Below, in pieces: positions 54,068 through 63,629 of a stretch of 64,000 bases of DNA. The position numbers and the translations under genes are program-made. The stretch is from Yamagishiella unicocca (Eukaryota; Chlorophyta; Chlorophyceae; Chlamydomonadales; Volvocaceae), in assembly GCA_003116995.1 (NCBI GenBank), contig BDSL01000019.1, forward strand, positions 1,178,001-1,242,000. Direction: 5' to 3'. Numbering within the stretch: the first letter of the stretch is position 1; every line of letters begins with the position of its first letter. Below the pieces are notes generated by a model that made no database searches, was not told the origin of the DNA, and saw nothing but the letters and a program-made list of their open reading frames with translations.

Positions 54068-55075
54068 GCATGCGGGCGGCAAGCTTTGCTGTATCTCATT
54101 TTCTATTGAGCTAGCAGGAGAATGGCCAGTAGGGGCAGGGAGCGCTATAGCACAGCAACGCCTAGTGGAACTCCACGAAGTTGGCACCTGGTGGTGGCCT
54201 CCTGGCCTGGCCGATGTAAACAAGCTTCAGCAACTCACAGGAAACAGCCAACGATCTACTGCACCCCAGCACCTACCCGCTCCTCCAAACACACCCACCT
54301 CCTCTTCGCCGCCTCCCCAAATAATGTACCCCCCCAAGCATGCCGCGTTTCATGCCATCGCACGACCTTGCTTCCGACACTTCACATCGACGGAGTCGCG
54401 CAGGAAAAGCCGGCGATGAAGGTCAACTGTATGCAGGAGCAGGCCGCTGACTGTCCTCACCTCCACCAGCCAGGGCACTCACCTCCCTCCTCCTGCATGC
54501 ATTCCGCCTTCACCGCCGGCTTTCCCTCGTCGACTCCTTCCACTTCACCCATACATCATCCGACCCACCGGTCTCACACAGCCTACCATACAACGTGCAA
54601 GCATACCTTTGCACGCATATGCCTGCAAGCATACCCGTGCAAGCATACCCCTGCAAGCATATACCAGCAACCCCGTGCTACCACCGCCGCGTGCACATTC
54701 CACCACTTCCCACCTCCCTTTGGGCACTGCGCTAAATAGCACGTCCTCTGCAAGCATATGCCCCCGCTGCAAGCATATACCCCTCTGAAAGCATAATCAT
54801 ATGCTCCTGCAAGCATATCCCTGCAAACATATGTCTGCAAGCATATGCCTGCAAGCATACTCCTGCAACCATATGCCCCTCTGCAAGCATATACCCCTCT
54901 GCAAGCATGCGCCCGCAGGCGACCGTGCGCCCCCTCCGCGCACGCGTGTGTGCCGCCACCCCCGCTCCCTGTGAGTGCGAGGGGGTAAGCTCACTCGCGC
55001 AGCCCCCTGCGCTGCTGGTTGGCGCATGCGGGCGGCAAGCTAAAAAATAAAAATTCCGGGCGGCAAGCTTTGCTG
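54068..55075. repeat. Repeat island bounded by GCGGGCGGCAAGCTTTGCTG direct repeats
   Basis: ATGCGGGCGGCAAGCT(TTGCTGT) occurs at about 54069, again at about 55025 and, as CCGGGCGGCAAGCTTTGCTG, at about 55055. Between them, from about 54590 to 54910, is a satellite of GCAAGCATA(T/C)(G/C)CC-type units, around fifteen imperfect copies. The direct-repeat borders suggest a segmental duplication or a degenerate non-autonomous element; no transposase frame is present. Confidence 0.55.
54595..54912. repeat. GCAAGCATATGCCCCTCT satellite
   Basis: Imperfect tandem 12-18-bp units around GCAAGCATA, dense at 54597-54665 and 54750-54910, with CATATG palindromes in many units. Confidence 0.85.
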
Positions 55076-55157
55076 TGCGCAGGCTCTTTGCTGTGACAAA
55101 TATATTTACAATATAATATTTGTCATGTCGTGCGATTAAAAATTTCTCGGATCCAAG

Positions 55158-55241
55158 GTCGCCATCGTATAGTGGTCAGTATCTCCGCCTGTCACACAAG
55201 ACTGCCCGCGGAAGGCCGGGGTTCGATTCCCCGTGGCGGCG
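55158..55241 (+). tRNA. tRNA-Asp(GUC): tRNA-Asp(GUC) with a 12-nt intron
   Basis: The acceptor stem GTCGCCA pairs fully with TGGCGGC (one G-U) and is followed by discriminator G, the eukaryotic Asp identity base. The D-arm has TATAGTGGTCAGTAT; the anticodon stem TCCGC pairs with GCGGA; the T-arm is CGGGG TTCGATT CCCCG. The anticodon loop CTGTCA/C is split after base 37 by a 12-nt intron (55194-55205 or within one base), the canonical tRNA intron position. A TTTTT terminator follows at 55242. Confidence 0.93.
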
Positions 55242-55253
55242 TTTTTGACGATG

Positions 55254-55811
55254 TTCCACAGAGATATTGCACGTCAAGCAAAATTTCCAAGCAGTTTTAC
55301 TTGCCTATGGTACATATTGGTTCGATCAGGACACTCGCCTGGGTCCGGCCAAAGGGATCTCCACCATACATGCAGTTCATGGTATAACCTGCTGGAGCCT
55401 GCGCTATCTCTATGTATGTCATCTCTAATAATCAATGTACCAGAGACCCTCAGAGACAGTGTGATCTCCCACTTCTCTATCCCCCAGAGAAGGCTAACAA
55501 TACACATTGATACTACGCCCGATGGCTGTACCTTCCACAGAGATATTGCACGTCAAGCAAAATTTCCAAGCAGTTTTACTTGCCTATGGTACATATTGGT
55601 TCGATCAGGACACTCGCCTGGGTCCGGCCAAAGGGATCTCCACCATACATGCAGTTCATGGTATAACCTGCTGGAGCCTGCGCTATCTCTATGTATGTCA
55701 TCTCTAATAATCAATGTACCAGAGACCCTCAGAGACAGTGTGATCTCCCACTTCTCTATCCCCCAGAGAAGGCTAACAATACACATTGATACTACGCCCG
55801 ATGGCTGTACC
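55254..55811. repeat. Perfect 279-bp tandem duplication between two tRNA-Asp genes
   Basis: Unit 1 is 55254-55532 and unit 2 is 55533-55811, apparently identical base for base; both start TTCCACAGAGATATTGCACG. Because 279 is a multiple of three, frames run through both units (plus strand to 55844), but no motif supports coding. The lack of divergence points to a recent duplication. Confidence 0.93.
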
Positions 55812-56001
55812 TTCTGGTCTTGGGGCCACTGTAACGATTACTAATACATAGAGAGGCATCCGTTTGCAAGCCCCACGCCCTTTCAGGAGCGCACATTCTT
55901 GACTCCCCAGCAGCGCGTTCCCTGTGCACCCAGGGCAAATACTTGCAAAAGACGCGCAGTTTTTTCATGAGCAGACCAGCCCGCCCGGGGTAAATAAAAC
56001 A
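55812..56001. other. Spacer between duplication and minus-strand tRNA
   Basis: No gene seen. It contains CCACTGTAACG near 55825, a word that recurs with small changes near 584, 57721 and 58225 in this window. Confidence 0.4.
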
Positions 56002-56085
56002 CGCCGACACGGGGAATCGAACCCCGGCCTCCCGCGAGCAGGTAACCTTGACAGGCGGGGATACTGACCACTATACGATGACGAC
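56002..56085 (-). tRNA. tRNA-Asp(GUC): tRNA-Asp(GUC) with a 12-nt intron, second copy
   Basis: Read on the minus strand: acceptor GTCGTCA and TGTCGGC pair except for one U-U mismatch at the fifth pair; discriminator G; the same D-arm as the plus-strand copy; anticodon stem CCCGC/GCGGG; loop CTGTCA then a 12-nt intron AGGTTACCTGCT then C; T-arm CGGGG TTCGATT CCCCG; a TTTT terminator beyond 56002. The intron differs from that of the other copy while the arms are almost the same. The mismatch may mean it is decaying. Confidence 0.88.
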
Positions 56086-56109
56086 ATTTACTGTGGGATC
56101 CGATCAGCG

Positions 56110-57436
56110 AATCCGATCAGAGATGCCAGAAGGGATTGGCACTAGTAACTAATTTGTCAGCTTTGCACGGTCTGGGCTTTGCACGCCGACGAGCCTGAGC
56201 CTCGGTCACCTCCCCCCCCTGTCTGACGTCGCGGACCCCCCCCTGGAGCCGGGCGTCTGGTGCTTCAACGCGCCGCTGTGGGGCAACCCGCTCCTGCCCA
56301 ACGCGGGGGCGCCGGGCCGGCGGCCGGGGTTGGAGGCTATCCATGGCCCCCTCACCATGTGCCGCCGCCTGCTGACCGTCGGCGACGCCGTCCGGGTGCA
56401 GGACGCTATGACCGCGTTTGAGGTGGAGCGCGCCCATGCCCTGGCGACGACGCCGGGCATGGCCATCTTCAGCCGGCTGGCTGAGCGCTGGACGACGCTC
56501 GTACGGCACGAGCTGGCGCCCTCCGAGCTGGCCATGGGTGCGCTCCAAGATCGCATCGCGGCGCGGGCTGCGGTGGCCGCTCTCCTTTCTGACATCTCGC
56601 CCGCGTGGCTCGCTGCTGCTCGCCTGGCGCCCGATGGCCCCGCCCCGCCGTCGCCTGACGAGGTGGATGCTCTCCTCCTTGCTCGTCTGGGGTGGCGGCT
56701 GGGTGTGGACGCCGTGCTGCCCCTCACCTCCTTCACCGTCAAGCTGGGCACCCTGCTCCAGGCGGCGGAACTGGAGCGCCCCAGGCAGGCCTGTCATGCG
56801 GCGTATGTGCGGGAGGCGCTCGGGCTGTCCCCTGCTGTGGCTGCCACGCCCGAGGCGGCCCTTGTGGCGTTACGCGCGGTATGGCGGCGGTTGTGGAAGC
56901 GTCTTAAGTGGGAGCCGCGGTGGAAGGAGGTCCTCTGGCGGCTGGCGGTTGACGGGGTGCCCATGCCGGGCTCCTCTCACCTCCCGCTGGTCCCACCCGA
57001 ACCGTGTGCTTGCGGCTGTTACCCCGCTGCAGCGGGTGTGGCCGAGTCGCCGCGCTTGCATCACTTTTGGTCTTGCCCCCTCGTCCGCCCGCTCTGGGAT
57101 GAACTGGAAGTCTGCTGTGGGTGCGGGGTCACGCGTGAGCATGTGTGGTTGTGTGTGTCGCCGGATCCGACCACTGTGCTGCAGTGTGTGTGGGATGTGG
57201 TGGCGTTGGCGGCGCTCAACGCGATGGAGTGGGCGCGCCGGTACATACACTCTCATCGGCTCTCCGGCACCACCCTCCCTGCTGCTATGCGTTCTGGCCT
57301 CCTTGCTAAGTTCTGGGCCTTGCTGCGGGACTTTGCGGGCTTGGGTTTGCCCCGCAAGGACTGGGGTGACGTGGGGGTGGACCACCCATTTTTGTTCGTA
57401 ACCGGGGGTCGGCTCATGTGCGCCGTGCCGCCCTAG
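56110..57436 (+). mobile_element. 5'-truncated non-LTR retrotransposon (LINE) fragment
   Basis: An open frame from 56153 to the stop at 57436, about 427 codons with no proper start, matches the C-terminal part of a LINE reverse transcriptase polyprotein. Upstream is the EPGVWCFNAPLWGNPLL segment that usually follows the reverse transcriptase; near the end is the zinc-binding (zf-RVT-like) motif PCACGCY...HHFWSCPLV, with Cys, Cys, His and Cys in the expected order. The polymerase core itself is missing, as in a typical 5'-truncated copy. The frame is intact over 1.28 kb, so the insertion is not old, or the family is under codon-preserving amplification. The 5' junction is about 25 bp upstream of the minus-strand tRNA-Asp gene. 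Confidence 0.8.
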
Positions 57437-58322
57437 CTAGCTTGCCTTGGCTGCTGTTTGTTCTTTCGTTCTTTCTTTCCTGGTGCCACCTTTGCTGGTT
57501 CGAGATACGAGTGGTGCGGGTGATGGGCAGGTGAGCCAATGGGGGCTTTTGTGGTGGTTTTGACGCGTAAGGGTGGCCTGCATGGGGCCGTGTCCTGCCG
57601 TCGCTTGTGCTGACTTTGCATGATGCTGTTTGCCTGCTGTTGCCCGTACCCGACCTTGGTTCCGTGTCTCTTCCGCAGTGCTTTCCCGCCGGGATAAGGG
57701 CGGGTGCCGCCTGTCGTGCGGCCACTGTAACGCGGTCTCTCTCTCCGACGAGGTCTCTCTCTCTCCGACGAGGCCGAGAGAAGAAAGAAAGAAAGAAAAG
57801 ACGAGAAAGAGAACGCAGAGATGCCCAGTCCATGCACGTGCAGTGCAAGGGTTCATCTCTAGGCCGCAAGCGCCATGGCGGGAGGCCTTGGCTGGGCCCC
57901 AGAGCACGGAGGCATGCCTGTGAAGTGAAAATATCGTCTTCCCAAACATGTGGGGTGGGGTCTCCAAAACCCAAAACGTTAAATTGCCAAGGTTGCTTCT
58001 AGCAACCTTGGCGATTCCAATCCTTGGCGGGTCCAATCCCAGCAAAATCACCAAGGTTTGTCATGCCCCACAGCAGGCTTCGGCTGTCACGGACACTAGC
58101 AACTGTGGTAGTAGTAACTGTGTGGTGCCTGCTGTTCCCTCTGGGCTCTCGGTTGTGACCCGTCTGGGTGGTTAGGAGCCGTCGGGTTTCCTTGCCTTCG
58201 TTTACCTTGTGAGATTGGGAGCCCACTGTAACTACTACTGCTACTTGGCATGGTTACATGAGTCGAATGTGTGCCTTCAGGGTACTAGTTAACAGCTTCT
58301 CGAGTTAAACTCCGCGTAGTAG
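57437..58322. other. Probable LINE 3' untranslated region and element end
   Basis: Sequence after the LINE stop contains TTCTTTC and AGAAAGAAAG tracts, a duplicated CTCTCTCTCCGACGAGG at 57738-57770, and GTAGTAGTAACTG/CTACTACTGCTAC words. The exact 3' end and any target-site duplication could not be fixed. Confidence 0.4.
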
Positions 58323-58327
58323 TTACA
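58323..58327 (-). other. TGTAA poly(A) signal candidate, DBP8
   Basis: TTACA on the plus strand is TGTAA for the minus-strand helicase gene, 189 bp past its stop. Confidence 0.5.
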
Positions 58328-58515
58328 AATAAAAACCACAGAGGGGCAAAAGCTGTCCGCTGCCGCCCACCTGAAGCCTCAATCACCAAAGTCTCTTCAC
58401 CCTATGCTATATCTCCTCCTACAGCAAACGTTTGACCCTACTCCACTCGGCCCCACTCTTGTACAGTCAACGCCGTAGCTCTGCACAAGCAGCACGCTCA
58501 CGACACCGACGCGCC

Positions 58516-61500
58516 TCAGCTGGCAAACTGCCTCGACGCCTTCTTGACGCGCTTGCTCTTGCCTGTGTCCAACCCTTCCTCCTCTGCCACGCGCAGCATC
58601 GCCGCCCGCTTCGCGCTATAGACCTGTGGGGGCGAGGGAGGGTTGTTGGTTTGCAGCTACGCCGCGAAACTCCACAGGTAATATGAACAGTCCGGACGGC
58701 GTGTAGCCACGACCCAGCTCAGGCTGCAGTGGCGTTTTTGAAACTGACCGGTAGTAAGGTCGGCGAGGAATGGAAGCTCAGGGAGGAAAACACCGGGAAC
58801 AAGCCGGCTGCCGGTGTAGCCGGCATTCGGCTGCCAGCTTCACTGAGAGGAAACCACTGGCAAGGCAAGGGGTGAGAGGACAGTGCAGGGACAGTGCAGG
58901 CACGCCGCTACGCAGACAAGTGGACGGCGGTCGCCGTAAGCAGGGCCCCGCCCGGCCCCGCCACCGTATACACACGTGCCCCCCTTTCGCCTTTGGTTTG
59001 TCGGCCGTGGATTCGCGGATTCTCGTGTCAAACCCCCTTTCGCCCACCTTGGTGATGCCCTTGAGCACCTCCTGCTCGTCCAGGCGCTGCTCCCCCAGCT
59101 TGTGCCCGATGAGCTCCTCGATGGCGTGAACCAGCTGCACGTCGTACTGCGTCACCAGGCTCAGCGACCAGCCGCTGCGGCCGGCGCGAGCAGTACGGCC
59201 GACCCTGCAGCACCGGGCGTGGAGTGGGCGATGGCGGGCGGTGCAACGGTACGGTGTCAGGCGAGCAACACGCATCCAATCAAGACGCCTCGCGCGCCAA
59301 CCAAGCCGGCGTCACACGGATTCACCGTAACGCCGTCCTGCTGTCATCACTGTAATATTTACGCAAAGCACCGAGTCGTTCTCTTAATGTGTGCCAATAC
59401 CATGGTACTTTCGCCATCGTACGGCAACATTGGCTGGCCCCTGCTGTTGCTACTGTCCATAACCTTGGGTTGCTGCTTCTGTTGGTACTGCCGACACGGT
59501 GGGTTGCTGCTGCTGCCCCTTTGCCCCCCTGCTACTGCCGCACCGGGTCGCACCTGTGCACGTAGTCCCGAGCCATCACGGGCAGGTCGTAGTTGATGAC
59601 CAGGTCCACGGAGGGGATGTCCAGACCGCGGGAGGCCACGTCGGTGGCCAGGAGCACCGGCACCTGCTCGCTTTTGAAGCGAGCCAGGGCCGCAAGACGC
59701 GCCTTCTGGCTCTTTCCTGTGGACGTGAGGAAGGGTCAGGGGTGAAGGACATAGGCGGGCGAAGGTGGTACGTGTCAGGTGCCAGGCAGGAGCGAGGGAG
59801 CATGGCCGGGGATGGCAAGGTGGAGGAGGGGGTCCTCTCCCCTCGCCGCTCGCCTCAGCACCCACCCACCAGAGTGCAGCGCCACCGCCGGCAGCCCCAG
59901 CTCCTCCATCAGCAGCGCCAGCAGGTGGCAGCCGCGGCAGGTGCTGGCGAAGATGATGGCCGAGCGCACCTTACGCTCGGGCAGCACCACTGTGAGCAGG
60001 TGGTGCAGGTACACCTCCTTCACCTTGGAGGGGAGGAACAGATACTCCTCGAGCAGCCGGTCGGCGGTGCGCAGCCCCTCATAGGCCTGGGGAGGGGGGA
60101 GAGGCAGCGAAGGCGGCGGGGAGGGCACGAATCCGTGGGACGGAGTCAGGTTGGCGACACCCCGCCCATAGGGTCAGCTGCTGCCCATGAGCCATGAGCC
60201 AGGTGCTGCGCCCCCATTCCGATGCATTCGAAGCTCAGGCAGGCGGCCCCTGTTCTCTTCCTCTCACCCAATCACCTCAGCCCCCACTCCTCCTCCCGCC
60301 CAAGCCCTCACTCCGCCTCCCGCCCAAGCCCTCACTCCGCCTCCCGCCCCAACCCTCCTTGCCGCACATCCACCTCCGCACACCGCACACCGCACACCGC
60401 CTGCCGGCCACCCCGCCTGCCGGCCACCCCGCCTGCCGGCCACCCCGCCTGCCGGCCATCCCCCTGGGTTGCAGTTCGCGCCCCATGCAGCGCTGCCTCA
60501 CCTTGAATATGTGTGCGTCCGCCAGGGACTCCTTCTGCAGTGCTATGAGCGAGCGGGTCATGGTGGCGGAGAACAGCAGCGTCTGGCGCTCCGCGGGCAG
60601 GAAGCTCAAGATGCGCCTGGGGGCACGTGCCGCCAGGGGGCGGAAGGGAGCGGCGGCGCTGCGGCATTAGCAACGAGTGGAGCGGATGTGCGGATGTGCC
60701 TCGGAGGGGCCGAGACCGCGCAAGCGGCGGCACAAGACGACACGGTGGCCCGCCACCTGCCCCGTGTAAGGGCCCCGGGAGTAACACCACGGGGGGCTCC
60801 CCTGCCCCAGCAAAACGCTCCCTGTCCCGACCAGCACCTCCTTGTACGCCGTTAGCCTGCCGACCGCAGCCCGCCCTCCGCAGCCTGGCCGCCCGGTCAC
60901 CTGAGGTCGTCTTCGAAGGTGGAGTCCAGCACTCGGTCCGCCTCGTCCAGCACCAGGAAGCGAGTGCGGGCCAGACCGGCAGCCAGGCCGGCGTCAGCGT
61001 CCATAAGGCCCTGCAACCCACCGCAGCGGAGACGAGAGGCGGCGGCGTCGAAGGTGAGGAGAAAAGGGGAGTTGAGCGGCGGCGTCGGGAGAGGGATGAG
61101 GATGAGAGAAGTGGACACCAGGAGGAGTCCTACAGGCGAGCAGGACGTGAGGAGCCAAGAGGTGTCACTCAAGCCCTGGGCATAATCCCTCTGTGCCATG
61201 CCCCTCTGCGCAGTTAGGAACCCCTGCTCTTCAACCCCTGCTCTTCAACCCCTGCCCTTCACTCCCCACCGCCGACAGCCCTCCGCCAGCACCCCAGCTG
61301 AGCTCACCCTCAGCCTCCCTGGCGTGGCCACCACCACGTGCGGCCGCTTGGCCAGCTCCCGCGCCTGCTGCTGCATGTCCACACCGCCAATAACCACCAG
61401 CTCCTGCAGCGACGACGGCAGCAGCACCGCAGTCAGACAGGGTGGATCACGCAGCAGGGGGGGCACCGACCCACGTGTCAGCACACCAGCATACCACAGC

Positions 61501-62883
61501 TGGGTCAGTAAGAGGGGCAGCACGGCCGCCGCTCAGCGCCAGCCATGTGTCCCCGGCCATGCGCCTGCCTCTGCACCCTCCCGGATGCGGCGCTCGATCC
61601 CCAGGCGAAGGCGGCGCCCTGGCAACCCTCAACGGACTCAAGGCAGGCGGGGACTTCCTTCCGCGACGCAAGGAAGTCCCTGAACGCAACTGCACACACA
61701 CACACCCCTCGGCTCCAGTGCCCCCCGTCCTTCAGCCCCCTAACACGCACTCCGTGCAGGGCTGGGCTGATCGGTGTTGCTCACTCTGGTACTGAGCACC
61801 TAGGCCGCACACGGCACCTGCTCCATTGCCCTCAGGAGTCCCAGCCCCAGCCCCAGCCCCAGCCCCAGCCCCAGCCCCAGCCCAGCCGTACTTTGAGCCG
61901 CATGCCTGCCCCCAGAGCGCTAAACTGCTCCGATATCTGCACCGCCAGCTCCCTGCGGGGAGGCCGCGTTAGTGAGAGGGTTTGTGAGTCCTGCCGCGGA
62001 TGCGTTCGGTAGGTGGTGGGTACCAAAGGCTGCGCGCGATAAGGGATTGGGTAGGGGCGGAGACATGGGTATGTGTGTGTGAAGCTGCAGGAGCCCGGGG
62101 GCCCGAGCTGGATGAGGACACCCCGCTACGCTGCCTGCAACCAGGGGCCCTTTTGTGCAGCCGTTACTGCAGCCGTTACAGCTCCTGGAAAAGCGCATAC
62201 AACACCTGAGCAACAGTAATCGTGCCCAACAAGTGCAGAGAGCCAGAAGGGTGGAGTCCGTGTTCGGGAGGCCCCCAGTCGTGACAATTATGCCCGTGGC
62301 CGCCCTTGGTTAGCGGGCCCCAGCGCCGAAAGGCCCCGGCGTCACGGCGCGGGTCACCCGCCGTGCCCCACCTGGTGGGTGTGAGGACCAGCGCAAACAC
62401 GCCGTACGGATCCTTTGCCAGCGACTGGAGGATAGGCAATGCAAACGCTGCGGTCTTGCCGCTACCGGTCTGCGCCAGCCCGATGACGTCGCGGCCCTTG
62501 AGGATGGCTGGAATGCAGCCGCGCTGCACCTCAGTTGGAGTGCTCATCCCCAAGGACTTGCAGACGCCGCAAAGCCACTCGGATAGGCCGAGGCTCTTAA
62601 AGTCAATAGGCTCATCTGCCCCGCCGGCGTCGGAGGTGGAGGCAAGTCCGTTGCTGCGTTCCACGGCTGCGTCATCAGCCGGTTTACCTTCATCTTTGGG
62701 CTCTTGTGGGTGCAAATTTAGTTGCTCCGTGGCGTGCTTAGTGAACGCGGCGGCCGGCACATGCGCGGCGGCGTCGCAGCCGTGCTTCGCTGTACTCCCA
62801 GCAACCTGTCCCGGTTGATCCTGCTTGGTCTTTCGCTTTTTATTTGGCCGCGTGGCGAAAAGCCTCACGTCGTCGTCGTCCAT
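58516..62883 (-). CDS. DBP8: DEAD-box RNA helicase DDX49/Dbp8, 512 aa, 9 exons
   Basis: Dbp8/DDX49 is a nucleolar helicase needed for small-subunit rRNA processing. Exons 62883-62372, 61952-61892, 61403-61308, 61010-60901, 60616-60502, 60086-59870, 59716-59554, 59204-59048 and 58623-58516 all join in phase. Motifs in order: Q motif ([20 protein letters not shown] and TPTEVQ), I AQTGSGKT, Ia LTPTRELAVQ, Ib VATPGRL, II DEAD, III SAT in [46 protein letters not shown]. All catalytic residues are present. The N-terminal 95 residues are a charged, disordered extension ([20 protein letters not shown]) with a likely nuclear localisation signal; the C-terminus is basic ([15 protein letters not shown]). 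Overall length is close to human DDX49 (483). Assignment to Dbp8 rather than another DEAD family rests on compact length and the [19 protein letters not shown] region. Confidence 0.93.
60276..60472. repeat. Two short tandem repeats in a DBP8 intron
   Basis: CCGCCCAAGCCCTCACTCCG-type units (about 3 copies) are followed by CCGGCCACCCCGCCTG units (about 4 copies), inside the intron between 60086 and 60502. Confidence 0.85.
61840..61884. repeat. CCCCAG hexamer repeat in a DBP8 intron
   Basis: Seven or more AGCCCC units directly after the donor of the second exon on the minus strand. Confidence 0.9.
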
Positions 62884-63209
62884 GGGAGCTGGTTGGGGCT
62901 AAAACAGCAATCAAACGGAATTAGCAAATAAAATATGCTAATAGTTTTGTAGAGTTGGATCGTATCTTAGTTCATTATTAATTTTTGCATTGCATTACCG
63001 TATGTGGTAGAGTGCCTCTATCCATTCCACGGCCACGTTTGATTTCTATATTCTCTCATAAGCCGTGGAACATATACTTATTGTCTTCAACCTGTGTTTA
63101 CAATCGTTTGTACAGGTTTGCATAACACTTTGCCTACAAGCTCATTTCTTTGCCCAAGCTGAAGTCGTGAGCCACCACTACTTATATAAGGCGGCAAAAG
63201 CATTAATCA
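62884..63209. promoter_or_regulatory. 326-bp divergent promoter region (DBP8 / membrane protein)
   Basis: AT-rich DNA between two outward-facing start codons. It contains TATATAAG at 63183-63190, only about 20 bp before the plus-strand ATG at 63210. If that TATA box is used, transcription would begin at or after the ATG, so either the box is not functional or the start codon is elsewhere. Confidence 0.45.
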
Positions 63210-63629
63210 ATGGCTAGCGCCAGCGGTAATCCACCGCCGGCAGCCAGCGGTTGGGGCTCGATTGGCCAGCTGGGGCTGCTGGTAGCAGCAGGGGGTGTCG
63301 GCGCGCTTCTGCTGTTTACACCTTTAGTAGTCCTCTTGATTCCCGGAATCCTTGTTGTCGTGGTGGTCGTCAAGCTACGCGGTGGCAGCGAAGCCTCACC
63401 GACCGGCGACGACGCCGTCGATCAGCGCGGCGCCAACACCGACAATAAATCGGCCAATCCAGCAGAAGACGCATCTGGAACCACTGTTACAACGGGTTTG
63501 CCTGGATCTACCCAGCCTGGGATTGTGGAAGGAGTGGAGGTGCGCAGCATGGATGGCGCGTGGCGTGGTTGCGTGGGTGCGTGTTTCGTGGGATGGCGAT
63601 TGCCAATTGCGATGCTAGTTGACGGCTGA
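63210..63629 (+). CDS. Small predicted membrane protein, 139 aa as read or first exon of a longer gene
   Basis: Function unknown. From ATG 63210: a short Ala/Ser/Gly/Pro start, one long hydrophobic segment or hairpin (LGLLVAAGGVGALLLFTPLV followed by VLLIPGILVVVVVVKLR), then a Ser/Thr/Asp/Asn-rich hydrophilic region. The last 30 codons before the stop look non-coding (Trp/Cys/Arg/Val mixture). A GTGCGC donor follows GGAGTGGAG at about 63538, so the real protein may splice there and continue past the window. Which reading is right cannot be told here. Confidence 0.5.
   Translation: MASASGNPPPAASGWGSIGQLGLLVAAGGVGALLLFTPLVVLLIPGILVVVVVVKLRGGSEASPTGDDAVDQRGANTDNKSANPAEDASGTTVTTGLPGSTQPGIVEGVEVRSMDGAWRGCVGACFVGWRLPIAMLVDG

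Noticed and set aside
54580..54912. Possible CRISPR-like array at the GCAAGCATA repeats
   Set aside because: Units are imperfect, 12-18 bp and without unique spacers of constant length, and the DNA is nuclear eukaryotic; it is a satellite.
55233..55844. 203-codon plus-strand frame across the 279-bp duplication
   Set aside because: It starts at the tRNA 3' end, lacks motifs, and stays open only because the unit is a multiple of three; the minus strand is equally open.
56117..56797. Minus-strand frames over the LINE fragment
   Set aside because: GC-rich antisense shadows; the plus strand carries the zinc-binding motif and LINE-type flanking sequence.
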